A DNA stretch of 7,979 nucleotides from an uncultured Eubacteriales bacterium. Lineage in GTDB: Bacteria; Bacillota_A; Clostridia; Oscillospirales; Oscillospiraceae. The stretch's first letter is position 1. Every line of letters starts with the position of its first letter. The stretch spans positions 1 through 7,979 of the forward strand of contig ONPY01000107.1 of the NCBI GenBank assembly GCA_900319835.1, given 5' to 3'. Below are positions 1 through 5,979 of the stretch, piece by piece. The notes below the pieces were generated by a model. It had not been told where the DNA came from and did not search any database. It worked only from the letters and a program-made list of their open reading frames with translations. The position numbers were made by a program, and so were the translations under genes.

Positions 1-1
1 C

Positions 2-736
2 CAGCATCTGCTGGCCGGGCGCAAGCAGGTGGCCATCAACTTCATGCCCGAGGGCCGCGGCTACCACAAGAAGATCGTCGCCCAGGGCTGGCCCGGCGAT
101 ACGCCCGCCGAGAAGATGAAGGACTTCGGCTTCCATCTGGAGGACGGCCTGTGCATCCAGGAGGACCCCTCCACACCGCGCCCCAAGGTGGTCACCGAGG
201 CCTATCAGGTCATGGAGTGCACCTGGATGAGCGATCTGGAGAACGCCGAGGAGGACATCGGCCGCCAGCTGGAGGACGGCTGCTACCCGCCCCCGTACCG
301 GAACTTCAACGGCATCACCACCCAGTACGGCGCCCACTTCATCCTGCGCATTGACAAGATGCTGATGAAGCCGAAATACTATGACAACATCATCAACGGC
401 GTCAAGGGCCGTCTGTGGCCCAATGTGCTGATCTGCCACGGCTACCGCGACAGCAAGAACTTCTGGTTTGCCAGGACCCCGCGCCTTGTGCCGGAGCTGC
501 TCCCGATCCGCAACGCCTCCCTCTCCTCCGTCCGCTATGCCGCCGACCGCACCGACCCGGAGGTTCACTTCACCGACGACGCGCTGGAGATGCTGCTGAA
601 CGTGCCGCGCATCTTCCTGCCCACAGTGCTCAAGGGCTGTGTCGCCTGGGCCAAGGAGCACGGTGTCAAGGAGATCACGGCCGTCGAGATGAAGATCATC
701 AACGACAAGCGCGCCAAGGAAAAAGGCAAGGGCTGA
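2..736 (+). CDS. Unrecognised protein with PCP_red-like C-terminal domain (5' end cut by window)
   Basis: The frame is open to the left edge (visible residues begin QHLLAGRKQ), so the gene starts outside the window; the GTG at 29 is internal. About 244 residues are visible. The last ~55, from visible residue ~188, read HFTDDALEMLLNVP, then a hydrophobic helix, then WAKEHGVKEIT. This resembles the short helical domain at the end of the light-independent protochlorophyllide reductase B subunit (W-T-x-E-A-x-x-x-L-x-x-I-P, then A-x-x-x-G-x-x-x-I-T). That domain also occurs in proteins unrelated to chlorophyll synthesis. I do not recognise the preceding ~185 residues. They are soluble-looking, rich in aromatic and charged residues (DGCYPPPYRNF, NFWFARTPR), have scattered Cys but no CxxC cluster, and show no membrane segment. 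An intrinsic terminator follows 27 nt after the stop, so this is the last gene of its transcript. Being a gene is near certain; the domain call is moderate; function is unknown. Confidence 0.75.
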   Translation, partial: QHLLAGRKQVAINFMPEGRGYHKKIVAQGWPGDTPAEKMKDFGFHLEDGLCIQEDPSTPRPKVVTEAYQVMECTWMSDLENAEEDIGRQLEDGCYPPPYRNFNGITTQYGAHFILRIDKMLMKPKYYDNIINGVKGRLWPNVLICHGYRDSKNFWFARTPRLVPELLPIRNASLSSVRYAADRTDPEVHFTDDALEMLLNVPRIFLPTVLKGCVAWAKEHGVKEITAVEMKIINDKRAKEKGKG

Positions 737-763
737 GTCCCCGCCGTTGCAAAGTTTGCTTAA

Positions 764-806
764 CACAAAAGCCTCTGATCCATCGATCGGAGGCTTTTGT
801 GCGCTT
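764..806 (+). terminator. Intrinsic terminator after the first gene
   Basis: CACAAAAGCCTC (764-775) pairs perfectly with GAGGCTTTTGTG (790-801). The stem continues inward through a T-G wobble and GATC/GATC to a CATC loop (781-784), giving about 17 bp. The U-rich part lies in the 3' arm and is followed by GCGCTTTCT. It sits just after the stop at 736, as expected for a rho-independent terminator; the T tail outside the stem is weak. Confidence 0.75.
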
Positions 807-936
807 TCTGGCAGCTTGGCGCTCACGCCTGTTTTCGGACGTACGGAAGCCTTGCCGCGCTGACCGCCGCGAGCACGGAGCCAAAGTCGCGCTGGATAGC
901 GTTTTTCATCTTATACTAGTAATTTGTAAATTGTAC
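807..936. other. Intergenic spacer with no gene; two small palindromes near its right end
   Basis: No credible coding frame is seen on either strand; the short frames here lack ribosome binding sites and family resemblance. A weak hairpin CGCT-GGAT-AGCG at 890-901 is followed by TTTTT and could be a minor terminator. Just before the next promoter the sequence turns AT-rich. It carries a perfect palindrome TACTAGTA (914-921) and a second dyad AATTT-GT-AAATT (921-932). These are possible operator sites for the XRE regulator encoded downstream, but that is only inference. Confidence 0.4.
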
Positions 937-965
937 TTGACATTTTGCTTTTGATGGTGTACATT
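937..965 (+). promoter_or_regulatory. Sigma-A-type promoter of the membrane protein / XRE unit
   Basis: A consensus -35 TTGACA (937-942) is followed by a 17-nt spacer and a -10 TACATT (960-965, 4 of 6). TGTAC occurs at 932-936, directly abutting the -35, and again at 958-962, overlapping the -10. This direct repeat could be a binding site. The leader to the start codon at 1046 is about 75 nt. Confidence 0.65.
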
Positions 966-1045
966 GATCTTGCAGCCGGGAAGAAGCGAATTCCGGTTTG
1001 CCTGATCGGATACACAGCAAAGATTTTAAAAAAGGAGAATGCAAG

Positions 1046-1576
1046 ATGAACGGAAATATTTTCATGTCCGCCGGCGTGGCGGTCGGCATTTTTGTGGGCC
1101 TGATCGTGGCCTTATTCCTGATAAAACTTGCAAACAGCAATCGGAAAGTCAAGTCGGAGTATGACGAGCGGCAGCTCCGGGTACGCGGGGACGCCTACCG
1201 CTATGCGTTTTACACGGTGGTGATCTGGGAGGCCGTTTTGATCGTCCTGGCCTACGGGGACTTTCATCTTCCCGTTCCCGACCTCGCCCTGCACTTTGCG
1301 GGGATCGTCGCCGGGGGGCTGGTCCTCTCCACGGTCTGCATTTGGAAGGACGCCTACTGGGGTCTCAACAACAACCGCAGAAGCTACGGGATCATCCTGG
1401 TGGTCGCAGGCCTTTTCAACGCCATCCCCGTCATCGGCAGCCTGTCCGATACGGGCGGCTCTGACTTCCCCTATGTGAATCTGCTCTGCTGCATCATGCT
1501 GGTGGTGGTCGGCGCGGAGCTGCTGCTCAAACAGATGGCAGACAGGCGGGCGGAGAGCGCGGAGGACGATGCATGA
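1046..1576 (+). CDS. Five-helix membrane protein paired with an XRE regulator
   Basis: The start at 1046 is chosen because AAAGGAG (1032-1038) precedes it at good spacing; an upstream TTG at 998 in the same frame has no comparable site. The product is 176 residues. Hydrophobic segments lie at about 8-29, 52-71, 79-100, 114-132 and 142-162. A charged loop with a DERQ motif (residues 40-43) follows helix 1, and the tail is acidic (AESAEDDA). Small DERQ-containing membrane proteins next to short XRE regulators are common in Firmicutes, but their biochemical role is not established, so none is assigned. The stop overlaps the start of the XRE gene (ATGA), which indicates translational coupling and shared expression from the promoter at 937-965. 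It could act as a sensor or antagonist of the regulator; that is inference. Confidence 0.88.
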   Translation: MNGNIFMSAGVAVGIFVGLIVALFLIKLANSNRKVKSEYDERQLRVRGDAYRYAFYTVVIWEAVLIVLAYGDFHLPVPDLALHFAGIVAGGLVLSTVCIWKDAYWGLNNNRRSYGIILVVAGLFNAIPVIGSLSDTGGSDFPYVNLLCCIMLVVVGAELLLKQMADRRAESAEDDA

Positions 1577-1767
1577 AAAATTTGAAGCTGAAAGCCGCGC
1601 GGGCGGCCAAGGACCTCTCCCAGGATGAACTGGCCAAGCTCTGCGGAGTGTCACGGCAGACCATCAGCGCGCTGGAAAAGGGCGACTACAACCCCACCAT
1701 CAACCTCTGCATCGCCATCTGCCGGGCGTTGGACAAGACCCTGGACGAGCTGTTCTGGGAGGGCTGA
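1573..1767 (+). CDS. Small XRE/HTH_3-family transcriptional regulator (YozG-like)
   Basis: The 64-residue protein is essentially one Cro/C1-type helix-turn-helix domain. Residues ~16-37 (SQDELAKLCGVSRQTISALE, then KG) carry the classic scaffold and recognition helices. They are followed by NPTINLCIAICRALDKTLDELF, typical of minimal HTH_3 regulators. There is no ligand-binding or dimerisation extension. Its ATG overlaps the stop of the membrane protein gene by 4 nt, so the two are translationally coupled. Regulators of this kind often bind their own promoter; the palindromes at 914-932 and the TGTAC repeats around 932-962 are candidate sites. The family call is firm. The regulated genes and the signal are unknown. 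Confidence 0.92.
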   Translation: MKNLKLKAARAAKDLSQDELAKLCGVSRQTISALEKGDYNPTINLCIAICRALDKTLDELFWEG

Positions 1768-1797
1768 GCGCGTTTTCTGAAGACGAAATATGTCATG

Positions 1798-1827
1798 CGC
1801 CCCGGCTTGCAAGAGCCGGGGCGTTAT
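1798..1827 (+). terminator. GC-rich hairpin between the XRE gene and the hydrolase gene (probable terminator)
   Basis: CGCCCCGGCT (1798-1807) pairs perfectly with AGCCGGGGCG (1814-1823) around the loop TGCAAG. The 10-bp stem begins 31 nt after the XRE stop. Only a short T-containing tail (TTATGCT) follows, so termination may be partial. No clear promoter is visible between this hairpin and the next start at 1868, so it could also act as an attenuator allowing read-through. Confidence 0.55.
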
Positions 1828-1867
1828 GCTAACATGGAGACAGCAAACAAGAAAGGTGGGACGCTCC

Positions 1868-2689
1868 ATGCTGAATGCGAAGAACGGCTGTCTGCGGCTG
1901 GCCGCGGGCGAGATGGACTATATCCGTTTCGGCGGCGGGGACAGGCCGTTGGTCATGCTGCCCGGCGTGGGGGACGGTCTCAAAACCGTAAAGGGCATGG
2001 CCCTGCCCTTCGCGCTGCTCTACCGGCAGTTGGCAAAGGAATTCACCGTCTACGTCCTCAGCCGCCGCAGGGTGCTGCCGGAACACTTTACGACGCGTCA
2101 GATGGCGGAGGACCTCAGCGCGGCCATGGACGCTCTCAGGCTTACACGGGCCGCGGTGGTTGGCGTCTCCCAGGGCGGGATGATCGCCCAATGGCTGGCC
2201 CTTGACCACCCGGACAAGGTGGGAAAGCTGGTGCTGGTTGTGACGCTCGCGCGGCCCAACGACACGGTGCGCGAGGTGATCGCCCGGTGGACCACGATGG
2301 CAGAGCGCGGGGACAACCGGAGTATCATGCTCGACACGGCGGAGCGCTCCTACTCCCCAAAGCGGCTGAAGCTGGCACGGGCCGAGTACAAGCTGCTGGG
2401 CAGCGTCGGCAAGCCGAAGAGCTTTGCCCGCTTCCTGACGCAGTCGGAATCCTGCGTGACACATGATGCGTATGACAGGCTCGATCAAATTCTCTGTCCC
2501 ACGCTGGTGATCGGCGGAACGGACGACCGCATCGTCACCGGCGAGGCGTCCAGAGAGATCGCCGGACGGATCCCCGGCAGCTCGCTCTATCTGTACGAGG
2601 GACTGGGACATGGACTGTATGAGGAGGCCTCGGACTTTCTGGAGCGCGTGGCGGCTTTCTGCCGGGAAACGGAGGCGCAGCATGGATAA
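1868..2689 (+). CDS. Alpha/beta hydrolase
   Basis: The start at 1868 is chosen because AAAGGTGGG lies 8-16 nt upstream; the same frame runs back to 1790 but that stretch covers the hairpin. The product is 273 residues, normal for a single-domain alpha/beta hydrolase. Visible signatures are an oxyanion-side MLPGVGDG (30-37), the nucleophile elbow GVSQGG with Ser101, the acid region GGTDDRIV with Asp219/Asp220, and the catalytic His248 in GLGHG. The layout matches carboxylesterase/lipase-like enzymes and haloperoxidase relatives. The substrate cannot be told from sequence. No signal peptide is seen, so it is cytoplasmic. It opens a tight five-gene run; its last 8 nt overlap the next gene, whose ribosome binding site (GGAGG, 2671-2675) lies inside it. 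Confidence 0.93.
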   Translation: MLNAKNGCLRLAAGEMDYIRFGGGDRPLVMLPGVGDGLKTVKGMALPFALLYRQLAKEFTVYVLSRRRVLPEHFTTRQMAEDLSAAMDALRLTRAAVVGVSQGGMIAQWLALDHPDKVGKLVLVVTLARPNDTVREVIARWTTMAERGDNRSIMLDTAERSYSPKRLKLARAEYKLLGSVGKPKSFARFLTQSESCVTHDAYDRLDQILCPTLVIGGTDDRIVTGEASREIAGRIPGSSLYLYEGLGHGLYEEASDFLERVAAFCRETEAQHG

Positions 2690-3353
2690 AAGGCTGTTTG
2701 TCGGTGCCATCACAAAATTTCTGAGCGGCCTGCTGCTTCTGGGGCTGCTGCTCTTTCTCCCGGCGGGGACCTTGGCCTGGCCGGACGGCTGGCTTTTGAT
2801 GGGCATTTTGTTTGTGCCGATGTTCTTCGCCGGGCTGGTGATGATGGCAAAGAGCCCGGATCTGCTGCGCCGGCGGCTCAACGCGAAGGAGGAGCAGGCC
2901 GAGCAGAAGCAGGTCATCGCGCTCAGCGGGCTGATGTTTCTCGCGGCCTTTGTGCTCGCCGGGCTCAATTTCCGCTTCGGGTGGATGGTGCTGCCGCGCT
3001 GGATCGTGTGGACAGCGGCGGCGCTGTTTCTGCTGGCCTATCTGCTCTATGCCGAGGTGCTGCGGGAAAACGTCTGGCTTTCCCGGACCGTGGAGGTGCA
3101 GGCGGGCCAACAGGTGATCGACACCGGTCTCTACGGCGTGGTGCGGCACCCCATGTACGCCGTGACGGTGCTGCTGTTTCTCTCCATGCCGCTGGTGCTG
3201 GGCTCTCCCCTCTCCTTTGCGGTGATGCTGGGGTATCTGCCGATCATCGCCAAGCGCATCTGCAACGAGGAGGCGGTGCTGGAACAGGGGCTGGACGGCT
3301 ATGCCGACTACAAGCAGCGCGTAAAATACCGGCTGATCCCGGGAATTTGGTGA
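2682..3353 (+). CDS. Isoprenylcysteine carboxyl methyltransferase (ICMT)/PEMT-family membrane protein
   Basis: The 223-residue integral membrane protein has hydrophobic segments at about 11-30, 36-55, 78-98, 104-124 and a long helical pair at 158-190. The C-terminal half carries the family signature. DTGLYGVVRHPMY (147-159) includes the conserved RHP that contacts the methyl donor. A glutamate pair follows (Glu196-Glu197), and then GYADYKQRV at 206-214 near the C-terminus. In this superfamily, S-adenosylmethionine is bound at the membrane face and a thiol, amine or carboxyl group is methylated. Bacterial members are widespread and mostly of unknown substrate, and true prenylated-protein methylation is not implied. 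It starts inside the hydrolase gene (8-nt overlap, GGAGG 6 nt upstream), so the two are co-translated. Confidence 0.9.
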   Translation: MDKRLFVGAITKFLSGLLLLGLLLFLPAGTLAWPDGWLLMGILFVPMFFAGLVMMAKSPDLLRRRLNAKEEQAEQKQVIALSGLMFLAAFVLAGLNFRFGWMVLPRWIVWTAAALFLLAYLLYAEVLRENVWLSRTVEVQAGQQVIDTGLYGVVRHPMYAVTVLLFLSMPLVLGSPLSFAVMLGYLPIIAKRICNEEAVLEQGLDGYADYKQRVKYRLIPGIW

Positions 3354-3375
3354 ACAATCGACTGGAGGGTATACG

Positions 3376-4008
3376 ATGGCCTTTGATTTCAAGAAGGAAT
3401 ACAAGGAGTTTTATCTGCCGAAAAACACCCCGGAGATCGTCACCGTGCCCCCGGCCCATTACATTGCTGTCCGGGGTCAGGGCGACCCGAACGAGGAGGG
3501 CGGCGCCTACCAGAAGGCCATTGGGGTTTTGTACGCGGTGGCCTACACGCTGAAAATGAGCTATAAGACCGATCACCGCATCGAGGGCTTTTACGAATAT
3601 GTCGTCCCGCCGCTGGAGGGCTTCTGGTGGCAGGAGGGCGTCCAGGGTGTGGACTACGCCAACAAGGCCGCGTTTCACTGGATCTCGGTGATCCGTCTGC
3701 CGGAGTTCGTGACGGAGCGGGACTTTCGCTGGGCGGTGGAGACGGCCTCGCACAAGAAGAAGCTGGACTGCTCGGCGGCGGAGTTTCTGACCGTGGAGGA
3801 GGGGCTGTGCGTGCAGATCATGCACCTGGGGCCCTATGACGACGAGCCCGCGACGGTGGCGCTCATGGACCGCTATCTGCAGGAGAACGGCTACCGGAAT
3901 GATCTGAGCGACACAAGGCTTCATCACGAGATTTACCTGTCTGACGCGCGGAGGGTCGAGCCCGCCAAGTGGAAGACCGTGATCCGCCACCCGATCCGAA
4001 AGGTGTGA
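3376..4008 (+). CDS. GyrI-like small-molecule-binding protein
   Basis: The 210-residue soluble protein is preceded by GGAGG at 3364-3368. It resembles the stand-alone GyrI-like (SHS2-fold, AraC-effector-binding) family: VTVPPAHYIAVRGQGDP near residues 22-38, the aromatic stretch PPLEGFWW (78-85), HWISVIRLPEFV (101-112), and the highly typical MHLGPYDDEPATV (149-161) followed by HHEIYLSD (183-190). The family binds hydrophobic or cationic small molecules; some members hydrolyse cyclopropanoid toxins or bind gyrase, but nothing here decides among these. There is no HTH domain, so it is not itself a regulator. It sits 22 nt after the methyltransferase-like gene and 4 nt before the TfoX-domain gene, within one operon. 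Confidence 0.9.
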   Translation: MAFDFKKEYKEFYLPKNTPEIVTVPPAHYIAVRGQGDPNEEGGAYQKAIGVLYAVAYTLKMSYKTDHRIEGFYEYVVPPLEGFWWQEGVQGVDYANKAAFHWISVIRLPEFVTERDFRWAVETASHKKKLDCSAAEFLTVEEGLCVQIMHLGPYDDEPATVALMDRYLQENGYRNDLSDTRLHHEIYLSDARRVEPAKWKTVIRHPIRKV

Positions 4009-4012
4009 GAAG

Positions 4013-4339
4013 ATGGCATCAACCAAAGAATACCTGGATTTCGTGCTGGAGCAGCTGTCTGAATTGGACGGGATCCGCACCCGCCCCATGATGGGCGAGC
4101 ATGTCCTCTACTGCGGGGGCAAGGTGGTCGGCGGGATCTATGACGACCGCCTGCTGCTGAAAACAACGCCTTCAGCGCTGCGGCTGATGGATGAGGCGGG
4201 GCTGGACGTGCAGCGGGAGCCGCCTTACGAGGGCGCGAAGGAAATGCTTCTCGCAGACATCGACCGGCGGGAACTGCTGCAGCAGATGGTGCGGGCGATC
4301 GCGGACGATCTGCCCGCACCGAAAAAGAAGCCAAAGTAA
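4013..4339 (+). CDS. TfoX/Sxy N-terminal-domain protein
   Basis: The 108-residue protein matches the TfoX N-terminal domain over its whole length. Near the N-terminus is YLDFVLEQLSEL, then the hallmark RPMMGEHVLYCGGKVVGGIYDDRLLLK (positions ~24-50), and the PPYEGAKEML motif at 70-79. The C-terminus is a lysine-rich tail (PAPKKKPK). The TfoX C-terminal domain of proteobacterial competence regulators is absent. Stand-alone N-domain proteins like this are common in Firmicutes with unknown function, so a role in competence should not be assumed. AAAGGTG ends 7 nt before the ATG and the previous stop is only 4 nt upstream, indicating tight coupling. Confidence 0.9.
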   Translation: MASTKEYLDFVLEQLSELDGIRTRPMMGEHVLYCGGKVVGGIYDDRLLLKTTPSALRLMDEAGLDVQREPPYEGAKEMLLADIDRRELLQQMVRAIADDLPAPKKKPK

Positions 4340-4360
4340 GCAGAATCGGAGGAACACGGA

Positions 4361-4792
4361 ATGAAGCTGGAAGCCATGCGGGAAGAGCACCGGGAGGAGG
4401 TGCTGGCCATGATGCGGGTGTTTTACGCCTCACCGGCGGTGTCCACCAACGGGTCGGAGGAGATCTTCCGGGCTGACGTCGACGCCTGTCTCAGCGTTGA
4501 CCCCTATCTGGAGGGTTATGTACTGACGGAAAACGGGCGGCTGCTCGGCTACACCATGCTGGCCAGGAGCTTTTCCACGGAGTTCGGAAAGCACTGTGTC
4601 TGGATCGAGGACCTGTATCTCAAACCGGAATACCGCGAAAAGGGCCGCGGGAGCGCGGCGCTGGAGGCAATCCGGAAGCTGCACCCGAAGGCGCTGCTCC
4701 GCCTGGAGGTGGAGCGGGAGAACAGCCGGGCCGTCCACGTCTACCGCAAAAGCGGCTTTGGCGAGCTGCCGTATCTGGAAATGCTGCGATAA
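4361..4792 (+). CDS. GNAT-family N-acetyltransferase
   Basis: The 143-residue, single-domain protein is preceded by GGAGG at 4348-4352. The acetyl-CoA-binding motif A is clear: IEDLYLKPEYREKGRGSAAL (82-101), with REKGRG forming the pyrophosphate-binding turn (R/Q-x-x-G-x-G/A). Motif B follows with LEVERENSRAVHVYRKSGF (115-133), including the Asn and Tyr typical of GNAT active sites. The substrate (amine, amino acid, antibiotic or peptide) cannot be predicted. It is the last gene of the five-gene run, 21 nt after the TfoX-domain gene, and ends 2 nt before a strong terminator. Confidence 0.93.
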   Translation: MKLEAMREEHREEVLAMMRVFYASPAVSTNGSEEIFRADVDACLSVDPYLEGYVLTENGRLLGYTMLARSFSTEFGKHCVWIEDLYLKPEYREKGRGSAALEAIRKLHPKALLRLEVERENSRAVHVYRKSGFGELPYLEMLR

Positions 4793-4794
4793 AC

Positions 4795-4837
4795 GATGCC
4801 CCCGGTGGCTGCCTGGCCTCCGGGGGCATCTTCTTTT
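4795..4837 (+). terminator. Intrinsic terminator of the five-gene run, possibly bidirectional
   Basis: GATGCCCCCGG (4795-4805) pairs perfectly with CCGGGGGCATC (4820-4830), with inner GGC/GCC pairs around TGCCTG, followed by the T-rich tail TTCTTTT (4831-4837). The stop of the convergent HxlR gene (4836-4838) falls in the tail, so the hairpin may also end that transcript, although on the minus strand the tail is only GTTTAT. Confidence 0.85.
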
Positions 4838-5192
4838 AATTGGTTTCGTCTTCGCTCTCTTGGGGCCGGTTCTCCATGCCCCAGTCGCAGAGCTTGTCCA
4901 GCACCGCCACCAGAGAGTGTCCCCGCTCCGTCAGCCGGTACTCCACCCGGGGCGGCACCTCCGGGTACATGCGCCGGTGGATCAGGCCGTCTCTCTCCAA
5001 TTCCTTGAGGTTTTGGCTCAGCGTCTTGTCCGCCACCCGGCCCAGATAGCGCTGCATCTCGTTAAAGCGCACCGGTTCATACTCCATCAGGCAGTAGAGG
5101 ATGATGGGCTTGTACTTGCCGTTGATCAGCGACAGAGTGTAGCTGTAGCCGGTGTCCTCGAACTTTGCGCCGGTGATGGTCTTGTTGCTCAT
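4836..5192 (-). CDS. HxlR-family winged-helix transcriptional regulator
   Basis: The 118-residue protein has GGGAG about 6-10 nt before its start. Its core is the typical HxlR/MarR-like winged helix: TLSLINGKYKPIILYCLM (19-36), RFNEMQRYLGRVADKTLSQNLKELERDGLIHR (42-73), the wing YPEVPPRVEYRLTERGHSL (76-94), then a C-terminal dimer helix to residue ~107. The N-terminal redox cysteine used by YodB/HypR-type members is missing; the only cysteines are Cys34, in the first core helix, and Cys102, in the dimer helix. Members act as dimers, sensing disulfide, aldehyde or electrophile stress. The gene is divergent from the flavin-reductase gene across a 134-bp spacer holding an inverted repeat, so it most likely controls that gene and itself. 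Convergent with the GNAT gene. Confidence 0.93.
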   Translation of the reverse strand: MSNKTITGAKFEDTGYSYTLSLINGKYKPIILYCLMEYEPVRFNEMQRYLGRVADKTLSQNLKELERDGLIHRRMYPEVPPRVEYRLTERGHSLVAVLDKLCDWGMENRPQESEDETN

Positions 5193-5207
5193 TACTTTCT
5201 CCCAGGT

Positions 5208-5234
5208 AAGTACCTTACTTATATGTAGGTACTT
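5208..5234. promoter_or_regulatory. Inverted repeat, probable HxlR operator
   Basis: AAGTACCT (5208-5215) and AGGTACTT (5227-5234) form a perfect 8-bp inverted repeat with an 11-nt AT-rich spacer. The left arm is also part of a tighter dyad AGGTA-AG-TACCT (5204-5215). The right arm runs into the -35 box of the flavin-reductase promoter at 5233-5238, and the whole site lies just upstream of the HxlR start (5192). HxlR regulators bind such dyads in divergent spacers, so autoregulation plus control of the reductase is likely. The assignment rests on position and symmetry only. Confidence 0.65.
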
Positions 5235-5261
5235 GATATTTCTTTGGCTTCATGATAACAT
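5233..5261 (+). promoter_or_regulatory. Promoter of the flavin-reductase gene
   Basis: A -35 TTGATA (5233-5238, 5 of 6) is followed by a 17-nt spacer and a -10 TAACAT (5256-5261, 4 of 6) with an extended TGA just before it (5253-5255). Its -35 overlaps the right arm of the inverted repeat, so a bound dimer would block polymerase. For the divergent HxlR gene only a TATAAG-like -10 is seen on the minus strand, within the repeat spacer, without a good -35. Confidence 0.65.
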
Positions 5262-5326
5262 AAGTTCCGTTCAAAAGCAAGCGGCAATTGCCCGCTCATT
5301 GAAAAATAATCAGGAGGAGAAAACCA

Positions 5327-5902
5327 ATGAAGGATTTCGGCGTACAGCCTTTCCTGTTCCCTATGCCCACCTACATGATCTGCACCTACAACGAGGACGA
5401 CAGCGTTGACGCCATGGCCATGGCCTGGGGCGGCATCTGCGCAGAAAACATGGTGGCCCTGAACCTGGAGGAGGACCACAAGACGGTCGCGAACCTGAAG
5501 GCCCGCGGCGCCTTCACACTCTCCGTCCCCGGCGCCGACACGCTGGCGGAGTCCGATTTCATGGGTCTTGTCAGCGGCGGCAAGTTCCCCGGCAAGTTTG
5601 AGCGCACCGGTCTGCACGCGGTCAAGAGCGAGCGCGTGGACGCGCCCGTGATCTGCGAATACCCCCTGACGCTTGAGTGCAAGGTGCTGGAGATGCAGCA
5701 GCAGCCCTACGGTCTGCGCGTTCTGGGCGAGATCGTCAACGTCATGGCCGATGAGAAGATCCTGGACGAAAAGGGCAAAATCGACTGCGGCAAGATCGGC
5801 GCCTTCCTCTTTGACCAGATGCGCCACGACTACTACGCCGTGGGCGAGGTGATCGGCAAGGCCTGGAGTTCCGGCGCCCCTCTGCTTCGCGAGAAGAAGT
5901 AA
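5327..5902 (+). CDS. Flavin reductase / flavoredoxin-like FMN-binding protein
   Basis: The 191-residue protein is preceded by AGGAGGAGA at 5312-5320. It matches the flavin-reductase-like split-barrel family: an N-terminal PMPTYMICTYNEDDSVDAMAMAWGG (residues ~12-36, the 'P-x-P-v-x-v-v-t ... n-a-M-t-v-s-w' region) followed by HKTVANLKARGAFTLSVP (51-68). Then come DFMGLVSGG (77-85), and C-terminal KVLEMQQQPYGLRVLGEIVNV (119-139), the barrel strand that carries the substrate face. The family binds FMN and transfers electrons from NAD(P)H or another reductant to flavins, quinones or electron carriers; anaerobes have many flavoredoxin-like members. The divergent HxlR regulator suggests induction by redox or electrophile stress. 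It is monocistronic, with its own promoter and a 17-bp terminator hairpin. The exact substrate is unknown. Confidence 0.92.
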   Translation: MKDFGVQPFLFPMPTYMICTYNEDDSVDAMAMAWGGICAENMVALNLEEDHKTVANLKARGAFTLSVPGADTLAESDFMGLVSGGKFPGKFERTGLHAVKSERVDAPVICEYPLTLECKVLEMQQQPYGLRVLGEIVNVMADEKILDEKGKIDCGKIGAFLFDQMRHDYYAVGEVIGKAWSSGAPLLREKK

Positions 5903-5914
5903 AACACCCGTGTG

Positions 5915-5926
5915 GTTTTGCAAAAC
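5915..5926. repeat. 12-bp perfect palindrome after the flavin-reductase gene
   Basis: GTTTTGCAAAAC is fully self-complementary and lies 13 nt after the stop, before the terminator hairpin. It is too short to assign a role and may be chance in AT-rich sequence. Confidence 0.35.
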
Positions 5927-5940
5927 TCTGCCGTACTCCA

Positions 5941-5979
5941 AAAGAAACAGCCAGCTCTTTCGAGTTGGCTGTTTCTTTC
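5941..5979 (+). terminator. Intrinsic terminator of the flavin-reductase gene
   Basis: The arms 5941-5957 and 5962-5978 form a 17-bp stem (one G-T wobble) around the loop TTTC. The 5' arm opens with AAAGAAACAGCC and the 3' arm closes with GGCTGTTTCTTT, so the U-rich segment is in the 3' arm. It lies 39 nt after the stop. Its last base is also the first base of the inverted-repeat element described next. Confidence 0.8.

Noticed and set aside
29..31. GTG at 29 as the start of the first gene
   Set aside because: The frame is open upstream to the window edge and no ribosome binding site precedes it, so the gene is simply truncated by the window.
998..1045. TTG at 998 as the start of the membrane protein
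   Set aside because: AAAGGAG before the ATG at 1046 is a much better start, and the added residues are polar and unlike the family.
1790..1867. Upstream extension of the hydrolase to 1790
   Set aside because: It would translate through the terminator-like hairpin; the ATG at 1868 has a good ribosome binding site.
1829..2968. Long minus-strand frame (379 residues)
   Set aside because: It lies opposite the hydrolase and the start of the methyltransferase-like gene, has no recognisable domain and is a shadow of GC-rich coding sequence.
2535..3404. Long minus-strand frame (289 residues) rich in His, Gln and Arg
   Set aside because: Composition is typical of an antisense frame; it is opposite the ICMT-like gene, which has clear motifs and a ribosome binding site.
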